From assembly GCA_013396655.1 (NCBI GenBank), contig WBMV01003157.1:39081-103080 (forward strand): a stretch of 64,000 bases of DNA, read 5' to 3'. Within the stretch, counting starts at the first letter, position 1. Each line of letters opens with the position of its first letter. Under the pieces are notes generated by a model. The model made no database searches and was not told where the DNA came from. It saw nothing but the letters and a program-made list of their open reading frames with translations. Below are positions 49,201 through 61,200 of the stretch, piece after piece. This stretch comes from Campylorhamphus procurvoides (lineage: Eukaryota > Chordata > Aves > Passeriformes > Dendrocolaptidae). The translations under genes and the position numbers were made by a program.

Positions 49201-52200
49201 TCATTACTTATTTTCCAGCTTTATTCTCTTGATATAGCTGTCCTAAGGTTACAGCAGAAAATTTTCCAGAACTTGTTATCCATACCCCATGTCAGGTCAA
49301 GATCTGTGTGCGCAATAACCTTGAATTTCCAGGGAAGGAAAACTGAATGCCAAGACTGGATAAGAGACAGTGTGTACTTTATCCCTTCTCTAATCAAGAA
49401 ACCTTCTCACAGATGCAAAATATTTGTCCTGTGGTCTAGATTGAACTAAGCAAAGTGTGTGGTTTTACTGAGAAGCCCAGAGTCCCAGGAGGATGCAGGT
49501 GATGTAGACAAATATAAAGGAATCTGATTTCCTGTGACTCCTACTTGTTCCTCAGCTTCTGGATCATGTGTTTTCCCTTTCTTTCCTTCCTGTTAGGATA
49601 TTGAAAGCTATGTGCTGAGACACGGATTATCAGGCATGAATTTCCTCTTTGTAAAGCCAGGTTGGCAGTTCCCAAGGACGTCTTTGTTTTCCCTGTGCCA
49701 TTTTGACAGTATTAAAATGGACTGTGATCTAACTTACCCTGGGAAAAGATGCAGCAGAACACTGAAGTATTAAAATAGGTACACTGCTTCCTGGCTAGTT
49801 AGCATGTCTTGTTCCAGGCTCTTTGAAACTGATACGTAGGTCTGAGGTAATAACTTCCCTTAAAAGTATGTTTTATCATTGTTGGATGCTGATATTCAAA
49901 CTTTGAATGTGTCTGTGCTTGTCTGCTTTTGGTTTTCTTAGCATGGAGAGACCAAGAACTAGGAAAAAAGGTATTTCAGGATTGTTTGTCATATTTAAAG
50001 TAAAAGGCAAAACATACAAACAGATCCTGTCTTGCCAAAATGTGAGTGTAGCACAATTTTTCTAGACCAGGTCAGTTTTAGCATGTTTAGCAATATATCA
50101 CTATATTTTTCTTCTGCCCCTGACTGGTCTGTAAAGTTCTTTGCGATTCGTGGGTGGAAAATCAGGTTGGAACTAGGAGAGCAGTTGGGTCAAAAGGGAG
50201 AAGGTGATGTGATCAACCCAGCTGCTTGCTTGTACGTTTTGCAACTTTGTTTTTCCCTCTGCTTGGTCTGCATTGCAGGCCCTGTTCCGTCAGACTGTCT
50301 CTTCTTCCTCTTGTCTGCATTTCAGTAGCAGCATCGTTCTAGGTGCCTGTATTCTTCAGGATTGTACACTCTTTGTCCCCTTATTACTGCAAGTGATTAG
50401 TTGCCTGTTTTTGTTAGCTTGTACTCAGATTTATAAAAAGGCTGTGATTGAAAATTTGATGGTAGATGAAACACTTCTTGAACATTTGGCTCCTTAAAAC
50501 CAGTAACGTCTTCCCACATGGACTTTTCACTTGGGGGGTCCCTGGATGCCCTGTGTGAGCTGAAAACCTTGAAGCCTTGCGTGTTTGTGATGACTGGGTA
50601 TACTAATGGGAGTAACTTGCTATGTCTTGTTTCCCAGATAAATTCAACACCTATGTGACGCTGAAAGTGCAAAATGTGAAGAGCACGACGGTGGCCGTGC
50701 GTGGTGACCAGCCCTGCTGGGAACAGGACTTTATGTTGTAAGTATGGTGGTGCTCATGGTTGAGTCCTCCTGCAACACTGGCACTTATATGGAGCTGCTG
50801 TTATGTGTATGGATTGGAGTTTTTGGGCAGGTAAAATGCACAAGCCTTGTGACAAGCCTAACTAATTTTCTTCCATGTTACACATCAAGTCCTGTGGTGA
50901 GGGATGTGTGTGTTGGGAGGTTGTCTCTGCTGGTGCCAGAGCCTGGCAATTGCCACTGAGGTTTACAGGGAGGAGGTAAGTCTGAGCTTGAGCTGGGAAT
51001 TTAGTCTGTGGCTTGGGTCTGGATTGATGTTGTCCTTGGCCAGGTATGTGCACAGCTGTGGCCATGAGCTTGAGACACACACTTACAGCATAGCTTAGAA
51101 AATGGCTAAAGGCTCATAGCTGAGCTTAAATGGAGTTTGTGGGCCATAGGGAAGAGGCTGCTGGTGGAAGCCACTGGAGAGGCTGGTCAGGGCAATTAAG
51201 GATTCTAGTCAGTGCACTCAGGACCTCCACATGGTGATCCTAGTTACTTTAGTGTGGGAGCTGCTCATGTGTTGATGTTGTCTGCTGTTGGCCTAGTGTC
51301 CATGAATGTGTTTTCCAGCTCCTCTGGTTCAGTTTGAGGGGTTGCCAGTCCCTGCCATGAGCAGCAGAACCAGTTCATTCCAACTTTTGCAGGGCTTCTC
51401 ATGCATTTGGAACTTCTGATTTGCTCTGGTCCTGACATGTAGCCAAGGATTACCCAGAGTCTTTTAGAATTATGATGGGTTTGTTTTTTGTTCTGGTGGA
51501 TATATGACTTATTGATTATACTGCATCTGCTTCCACTTCCATAGCTTTGTAAGACAAAGTGAAGTAAATTTACTAAATGGGAGGGAACAATGCTATATTC
51601 ATTTTGTGGAGTCAAAGGGAGCGCTGCTATTCTTCAGTGGGTTTGATGTGTTTGAATAGCACGTGTAGTAAGAGACCTACATGAGATTTTGTGAGTGTAT
51701 TTCCCAATCCAGCAGCAGTTAGTTCTCTTTGGTTGAAAGTGGGAAATGGTTGAGAGGGGGAAGTTGTTGCCTCTGGTTAAGGAGTTCACCTGGGTTGGTA
51801 CAGTGTTTTCATTACAGCTGTGCTCCCACCTCCCTTTTTGGTGCCACTCTGCATTTGGAGCAGTGTGAGAGGTGTGTGCTCGTGCACGGAGAGTCTAGAG
51901 CCTATCCTTTGGCATCTGGTGAAACACATGCTCCTGAACACCTCCATCTGCTCAGCTCTGCAGTTCCTGGTCAGACAGAGGCCATGACTGTCACTGATGT
52001 AAACTGTGCAGGACTGGGTAAGGTTGGGACAGGGGATTGTAACTGTCTGCCAAATCACACGCCTATACCCAAACTACTCACTCGTTCTGCTTGTGGTTTG
52101 TGCTCATCCTGTGGACAGGAACTAGCTTTAAACACAGCCAGCGGCAGAGGAGACTGCTCAGCAGTGATTTAAGAAAGGCAATTGAGTGTGCTGGATGAAG

Positions 52201-55200
52201 GGTCTAGGGTTGCTCCTCTTCCCTCCCTCCAGCAGCTCCTGGAGCTGCACTCCAGTATCAGCTGGGAGCTTAGCTGTCATGCAGTAAGGTCACTGTGGTG
52301 CTCTGTAATTAGTTGCTAGGTAATATGAAAGCAGAATATTAGCTGGACTACCTCGCCATTATCATCCCTGCTTTAGCCAGGCAACTGCACAGTAGTTCTG
52401 GTGTTTCTTTATGACAGAAATATTGCATGTGGCAATGAACGTGTTTTGCATGTTCCTGTGTACATTAAGTTGTCCCAGGAGGAATAACACTGGTATTCCA
52501 ATACTACTATTCTCTGATTTGCTCTTCCTTCTGGAGCTGGAAAAGAATTTTGAACACAGTAGTTTATCCCTGAGGGAAGGATGCTTTTACTGTCTCTGTG
52601 TTTACCTTTTTGCATGAGGCATAGTAGAAGAATAGATTACAAGCAAAAAATGCTTTTTGTCTGTTGTTTTTGCTTCCAAACTCCTTGTGAGATATAACAC
52701 TTCAGAATTTGGGGCTCTGGAGTTGTTTGGGATTGGTTATTTACCAGTCTGGGAAAGCATTTCAATGTGATTTTTGGGGACATCTTCTAATTTTAAAGCA
52801 GCTTTAAAAAGAACTGCATATTTGCAGAAAGCACCTCTTGAGTCAAAGTGAAAACTGATGTCTAGAACATGATGATTAAATCAGTGTTAAAGAAATGTCT
52901 TTTGTTTAAATTCTATATGCGTGTGGAAAGGGAGTGATACAAAATTCCAGTCTCGGCTCTTTTGTTCTGTGAAGCTATTCTGTGTGTGACCAGAAGGTGG
53001 AGAGTGGGAGACACAAAGGCAATCAAAGCCTCTGTACAGAAAATCTTTTTATTTATTTTTCTTATCTGGTGGCCTGTCCTGTGGAGTTCTGTACCGAAGC
53101 CCACTGGGCATCTTATGATCAATGTCTTGCTCTGTCAGTGTATGTTGAAGCAAAGAACATGGTTTTACAAAGTGACTGAAAATAGGATATTTCTTCCTTC
53201 CCTCGCCTTTCTGGCCTCACACTAGTTCAGCTAGCAGACAGCTTGTCATCATCAACCTGCGGTCACATAAATATCATCTTCCAAGAGGCAAGCAGTGGGA
53301 GGACAGAGCAGTGCTGATACAGTTGTTAGTTTGGCTGTATTTGTGAAACCCTGTCTAAACAGAAGATGCTGCAATTACAAGATGCTAGCAGTAAACTCAA
53401 AATAAGCCTGTGTAATAGCTTGATTTTGAACTACTGTAGACTGAGCCACACAGGTACTGGACACCCTGACCTCAGTTTCTGTGTCTCAGACAAGAGCAGG
53501 AGCCCTTGGATTTAATAAAATAGATATTAATGTGCTTTGCTGTAGCTATATGGTTTGTCTTCAGCCTTGTAGATACCATGTTCTCCTTTAAAGCTGTAAG
53601 AAGGGGGCAAAGCTCAAATGGATGCTGGGATTTGCAGCAGTTTTTTCGCTTTTTGGCCATGATGGTAGTCTGTAGAAATTAGGGACTAACATGCTTTTAA
53701 ATTTCCTTGATAGATGTGAAATAGATACGTTTGAACTGAAGGACAAAAGGCGGTAACACTGACCATCCAAGATACATACTCTTGGGGATTAACAGTTGCA
53801 TTATAAAGGGAAGCCCTGAGCCCAAAGAATTAGTGATACCTTTTCGTTATGATAAATGTGTGAGACAGTTGGGTGTGAACAGACAGCTCACGATTCTTCT
53901 CTGCTTCATGGTTTTTACCAGCTGTGTATGTGTTAGGCTGTCCTGAAGTAGGCATGTTATAAACCAGCATGGAAGAGGGATGGGTACATACTATGAAACA
54001 TTGAAAAGAAGGAAATTTGAGGTGTGTCCTTTCCTTACTGAGAGAGATGATGTCATGAAAACCTTCAGATTTGGGTCTGTTACTTTGGACATGGGGTAGT
54101 TCCATTCACATTTATAATTGCTGACATGTTTGCACCTGCCAGAGTACACTTGTGTTGCTGTGCTGCCATGGGACATACCCACTTTGTTAGAAATAGAGTG
54201 CCTGATGACAAAGAACAGCTCACCTCTAGGTTTTGGCCCAAGGTGCACTTCCTGCTCCTGTGTACATAGCTGCAAACATGAGCTCCCAACTAGCAGTTCA
54301 TGCATTACATAGTTCAGGGTTTTAGTTTGCATTCTTTATGTAGTTATTAGAAACTAGTGATCCTTGTGAGTATGAGCTGCCTTGACCACAGACTTCCAGA
54401 ACCTGTCTGTACCTTGGTACAGCCATGTGGAAAGAGTTCAGTGTTGTATTCATGGTGGTAATGCAGAATCTAAAACAGAATTAGATTGCATTCTGTTTTC
54501 TTCTCACCTGTGATGCCTTTTCTTTTCTTGCAGTGAGATCAGCCGACTGGACCTGGGCCTAATTGTTGAAGTATGGAACAAAGGACTGATCTGGGACACC
54601 CTGGTTGGGACCGTGTGGATTGCCCTGAAGGCCATTCACCAATCAGATGAGGTTAAGCTGACACAGAACTTAGCACAGCACAGTCTTTGCTCCAGTGTTG
54701 ATAGATAACATGTTACACATCTGTCCTGGTGCAGCCCAGGCTGAGCTCCTCAGCAAAACTTGCACTTGCAAAGTTAGGAAGGTTGCATGAGCAGAGAGGG
54801 TGCTCTCACCTTAGTGGTTTTGTTTTTGAAGTGAGACCAAAACTGAAGTTACAGAGGCGTCTTTGGTCTCATTTTATTCATGTGAACTCAGAAAACAGGG
54901 CTTAAACGACACATAAGTGATAAGTGTCTGAAATCTTAAGGACAGACTACTTAATCCGATGCTCAAATTTCTGTGACTTACTGCTAAAGACTGTCTTGTC
55001 CAGCTGACAAGGTGTGCTCAGAGCATGTCTGCATCATCTGCTTAGGACTTCTGGTTGCAGGGTTAGAGGGTGTCTGCTGGTGCTAATATATGTGGAAAAA
55101 AGCAGGAGCTGGGATGTGCCACTCTCTGTAACTGCCCTAACTACTGAATTTGGCAGTTGCTGAGGCAAAGCAAGACACGTTTGGTTTTTTCAACTCAAAT

Positions 55201-58200
55201 TTCAAAGTATTTATGTAGAAGAGTATTGGATTTGAGCAGGGGGAGAGAGAGTATATTTTCCATAAAGGGAAAAGAGTGGGGATGCTCAGCATTGTGGCTG
55301 AAAGGTCTGGCTGGCTCTCAATTCCTCTGGCTGTCCAGGCACTCCTTGGTCATGGCTTTGAGGTCTTAACCTTTGCAATTCCACTGAGAAGGCAGCAGTT
55401 CTGCTAGGAGATGTTTGCTGCTTGTCCTGGTAAAGGCCTCTGAGATTTGGAAGAAATCCAGTTTGGAATAAAAAGCCATCATGTGCTGAATGGATGTAAT
55501 TTGATGTTAAAATAGGGTATCAGGCCTTGATAATGCTGTAAAGCTCTTCCTGGAGTCATTTAGCAAATGTTTTAGAGTTGCTGCATAAAGTTCTTCAGAC
55601 TTGGAAGTTCATTCACATGTGGCTTGTGATTCACAGGAAGGTCCTGGGGAGTGGTCTACGCTGGAGGCTGAAGTTGTAATGAAACATGATGAAATCTGTG
55701 GAACTAAAAACCCAACTCCTCATAAAATTCTGCTGGACACAAGATTTGAATTACCTTTTGGTGAGTGCTTTTCCATAACTTACTCAGAACGCTGACAGCG
55801 GAGAGAAAGTGGGAACAGCTTGAGTTTTACAATCGAGTTGTGTTTATCCTTAGTTTAGTTGGTACAGTTCAGTGTAGATAAATTGCTGCTATTCATTTTT
55901 TGTTTGTCTTCTTTCTAACAAGATCCAAATAAATGTGGAATATTTGAAAGTCCCTGGGTGCTGGAATGTTTAGACTAGCAGCAGTTTTTTCTTCTAATAG
56001 TATTCCAGGATTGTGTAGTCACACATTTTGTTCCTTAGCAGGGAGCATTTTCTATTTTGTATCTAGGTAAATTTGTCTTTAATAGAGGTTGAGTGCATTG
56101 TTAGGGCTGTTCTGTGGCAGGTGCATGTAAGCCATCTTAGAAGTGTGCAGTTCAGTTAGTGAAACATTAATGCTTAGTGCTCCTGAACATTATCATTAGC
56201 AGAATATATAAATAGCTTGATGTTGTAAGAAATGCCTTTCAGGAAATTACTTGTGGTTGAAAAATACAGAATATGGAAAAGCAGCTAATTGGAACAAACA
56301 GATCTCAAGTCAAGTGGTGTGTGATTTTTTAATTTTGTTTTACTTGAAAACAAGCAAACAAAATAATCAAATAAACCCCAAAAGTAAGGCCTTAGCCAGA
56401 ATGCATCTCAGGTTTATACAGCTTCTCTTTCTAGTTCTGAGCTGATACTTGGGATCAAGAACAAAGATGATGTTTTTGGGGCTTGTGCTGTTTTTTGTTT
56501 TCATGCACAGGGCGTTGAAGTGCTTCGTAGTTGTCTGCCCTTGCAAGACGTATCTCTCCCTCTCTGCCTGTTGCTTCTTTTTAGCTGCCAGGCCCCTGGT
56601 AGTGTGAGCAATTTGTGTTGTGCTCTGCAGAGGGGTGTGGAACATTTGTGCACCTGCTGGCATTTGGCCAGCACCTATCAGGGTTGGCCATCTCTTGTGG
56701 GAAGAAATGAGGACATCTCTGAGTCTCATACCCCCCATCCTGGTGCAGGGGACGGTGCAGGCCTTGGCCCTGCAGCACAAGAGTCCATGCAAATTGTATC
56801 TTGTGCTCTGAGTGTACTATTCTGAGTGCACAGTCCCCTGGATGGTTGTGCTGCAGGGTGACCACAGTGTTGACTGCTCTTTAACTATAGTCCAGTTTGT
56901 AAAGGGGAAAAGGTGTCTGACACCTCAGCTGCCTTGGGAGCTAAGCTGTCTGATGTTGGTCACAAGCCATCTCTCTTCCTCATGGCAATACCCTGGTGGT
57001 ACACTTCTGCTGACACCCTGTCAGTGGGATGTTTATTACTGAAATTGCTTGTTATGTAAGAGGAGGAACAACACCCTTTGTTGCACTCACAAGGAAATCT
57101 TTGGGGCAAGTGCTGAGGCTTCTGGAAGGCACAGAACACAGCAAGTATAGCTGAAGGCAAGGCTTGTAGCAAGTACCTAACACAGTTGCTCATAAAATCT
57201 GTCACTGCTTTAAAACAAAATGAAGTTCTGGTGTCTCCCTTTCTTTTCAGAGAGGGTCCAAAAGAGAATTTGCATTCTTCTGCAATTTACATTTTGAACA
57301 GCCTTTTAAGATTTTATTTTTTCAAGTATAAGATCAGACTCCCTGTAAATCATTATGTATTAGAGCATCTGAATTTAAAAAAATAAAAATATTTCAGGTA
57401 ATTGTGTCTCACAGGAGTTTTTGCATCTTTGAGGGTTTTTTACTACTAGTTCAAATTTTTACATCTGGAGAAGTAGGATTTCATGCAGAGCAGTAAGTAA
57501 ATAGCAAGATTTTTGTGATTCTTCTGTTTTTAACATAATTGATAATTTAAAGCATATCTATTACTTATTTCTTTGCTTACTGTGCCAAATACTGAAATAA
57601 CAGGGATTCAGCACTGCTATTGAAGGGCTTATAGAGTGTGAAAAGTTGTCTGCCTGTCCATTGTTCCGTAATGTCCAGGAAAAAACAGGTACATGAATTA
57701 GGTCTTTCAAGGCTTCTGCTGTTCTTCCCTTGAGGAGTACTGCAGTTTTTGCTTCTGTCTCCATTTTCTGTTTGTCCTGCCATGAGCAAGGTCAGGGGCA
57801 AGTTGAAAAGCAGTAGGCACTAAGGGTGTGTGATATTCCTCTAGAAAGGAGTGTCACCTTCTCCAGCAGTGCTGCTTTCACACCATTGCTGAGTGTCTCT
57901 TGCCATCACCTCTAGGACAGAGAAGGACCCTGCAGCATGGATTAGGCTCTGTTTCCTTGCCCAGGTGCTGTGAGCCTTGGAGGGATGCACGAAGGTAGCT
58001 CAGCTCACAGTGCTGCCCTTGCATCTCTCCCGATGGATTTGCAGGTTGGTTTCTTTTTAACTGGATGGACTCTTAGTACCCTTCATGTTAAGAATCTTCC
58101 TCATATGAGCTGGAAACTACTGCTTTAAACCTACACAGGGAACTAAATGGATCACTGATCTGCTGTGGAAGTTCTTAAGTCAGCAGCTGTGCTGTAGAGG

Positions 58201-61200
58201 CAAGATTTTAATAACAGCAGGTTTGGAGTGACTCTTAGGAACATTGTGTGTCATGTTTTATTTCCCAGGTGAAGATCTCCTGGCTATTGTAGATACACGA
58301 GAACCAGAGCGATATGTGTGCACATGTACAGCTTGTGCTGCTTTTCAAGTTGGGTAAAACACTGCTGTCTGGGATAGCAGCTTTGAAAAACTGTGTGCTC
58401 TGTTTGGCTGTGCTTCTGTGCTTTTTCTGTCACTTCTGGTTGCCCTCTTTCATTTAGATGCACACAGATGCAGTACCCCAGGTTATTCAACATATTTGAA
58501 ATGTTTCATTTACTTAGGAGGAGTTGAGAAGCTTTTAAGGGTTTGAAAAAGAGAATAAATGGATCTGAAAACCAGAAAAGCTGAAGTCCTTGATGTAAAA
58601 CATGATTGTGTATGCACTGAGGTTTAGAAACTGGTTTGTTGTTCTGCTTCCACCTTATATATTCAAGATTCTACCCTCCTGATGTCTCTTCTCCTCGTAC
58701 TCTGGAGACTGGCAACAGCTAAAGCTGAAATAAACGCAGAACATGCTAATTCTGGTAGTGGCAGTACATGATGAAGGCACCTTAGAGAGTTCTCCCCTCC
58801 CTTTTTTTTTTTTTTCCCATCTAGAGTTGTTTTTAAGTGTTTGCCAGGCTGGGAGTTGCGAAGCAATCATCTCCTGGCAAGGACTTGTGGGAGTTTAGTC
58901 TCTGCTCCTGATGATATAAGCTTTTCTGAGGTCATGCAGCAGTTAACTTTGTTAATGCCCAGATTTCTAATAGGACAAAGATTTTATGTGGTGTCCTCGA
59001 TATATTCCCTGTGTATCCCATTGCACATCCCCCATGCAGCTCTTGCCTCGTGGTCAGTCGTGTTGTTAGTGTGACATCAGCATGGGGTGTACAGGAGAGA
59101 GCAGATCTGCAGGCCCTTCTGCGTGCTGGAGACCAGACTGTCATCAAATGTTCTCTGCCAGTTCTGTGTTCCTGAATGTTCAGTGTCACAGAAGCAGAAT
59201 GGCTGAAAATCCTCTTCTATAAAAGTGCAGCAAAGAGTGAGCATGGGAAATCTGAAGCATTAGTGAGAGTTTAAAGCATTTCTATGCTTGTTAGTCTTTT
59301 AAAAATGGAAGTAAACTGCCTTCTTCATGGGATTGTGAGCAAAGACAGGCTGGAGCAGGTTTCTCCACTGATCATATCTGTTTCTTCTCAGGAGCAAGAC
59401 AGACATATCAAGGAAAGGAGAAAGCATTTTGTGGTTGATTTAGAAAATTCACTGGTGAAAAGAAGACAGCCTTGCTATTATTGTTTTGATGCAGTGAGTG
59501 TGTGCTGGCACAGACTTTTCAGGAGGCTGTTTTTCAAGTGTAAAATTTTTCTGTTTAGAAGCAGTTTTACTCTGTCCCCCTTTTTTAGAAGTGCAATGAC
59601 TACGTGCAAATCCCTCACAGGATGCAGCACTAAAAAATGCTTTTGGCTCCCAAACTATAGCAGTTTGGTTCTGTGCCAGGCAGTTTCTAGTTCATAATTG
59701 GAGTGAAGATGCTTTTAGTGTTCTCATTACTCCCAAGCTGGGAGCATGCTGATCTGCATCCAGCCATCAGGTGGAGTAAATGTGCTTTGTTGTTTTATTG
59801 TCTTGAGAACTGAACAGAAAGAAACAGCTTGGCAAAGTCAGAAGGCTTATCTTTTATACCTTTTCTTATCTGTCCACGCATACACGTCACACTATCAGCG
59901 TAGCACTTCTGTCCATGAGTCTTAGACCATATTCTGATACGTAGTTCACATCTCTCCTCATGCTGGTAAGACTCAAAACATGTCTTGTTTTTCTCAGTTG
60001 TTTTTCTTCTTTATTCTACTTTCCCATGCTGCTGCAAGGCCCCATAGACTTGTTTTTCTCCACTTTCCCATCCTCACAGCTGCATCCTTCCCAGGCCAAA
60101 GGTGTCTTCAGCCCAGAAGTCTTCCACAAAGCCCCAAAAGGTATTGAACATACCTGTCCATCTCCTCTCTGTTCTTGTTCAGCAGTTCAGTTTCACTGAC
60201 ATGTGGCCTTGCTTCTTTTGTTCACTGAGCATGCTGTCAGTGGAGTCCTGAGCTGGCATCAGGTGGCCTCTCTTTTGACTAGTTTCATGTTTTTATCTTG
60301 TAAGCAAAAGCTAATGTTGCAGAGTAATTTCCATTGTAGTCAAAGTTGAGCAGCGATGTAGGAGCTGGCCAGTGGATGTGGGTTGGCAAGGAAGCAGTCT
60401 GTGATCTCTGCACTAGGGCCTTGCATTCTCTGCATTCCAAAGAACCAGCTTCAACAAAACTGCTGAGTGAGGTGAGACACAATGGTATGGTGAAAGTGAA
60501 AAATAAACTGCTTCCTCAGAATATCAAGAATTCTCTCTCTTTGGGATCTTTTCATCTGAGCAGTTAACTTGACTCAAGGTCATAGGTCAGTTGTTTCATG
60601 TTTAAGGTTTGCTGTGCAGTAATTGTAGTGCCATTAGTGTTGATGACAAGAGTTTCTCTAAGATCACGATCATGTCCTCAAGGCAGCTGGTATCTGGACA
60701 GTAGGAGATTTTTATCTCTGACTTACATAAGAAGCTGTTTCAATAGAAGCAGCAATCCTGCAGTAAAAATCTGATAGCTCTGGTTATGAAATGGGCACCT
60801 GGGATACAAGATAGGCTCTGACCTTTATTTCTCAATTCATTAGTTTTTCTTCATGTCTTAGAGAAGTGTTGGCTTTCAAAGACAGTTCCATGGGCTTTGG
60901 ATTCTATGGAAATTTTGGATTGTTTTAGGTCCTTGTTGGAGTTTGTCATCCTAAATCTGATCAATTTATGTGGTGATAGGTGTTCTGTTCATTGATGTCT
61001 TCTTTTTAGATCAGTTCTGTCCAGATTTGCTTTGAATGCCAACCCTGATTTGTGCAGAGTTCATCTAATAAATCTGTGCAGCTGTGATCTACAGCCCTGA
61101 TGATCAAAAACATGTATAATTTTCTACAACTCTTGTAGTTGTGGAAGACTCTCTTGTTACCTTTCTTTCTCTTAGGATTTAGCAACAAAATAATGTACAT

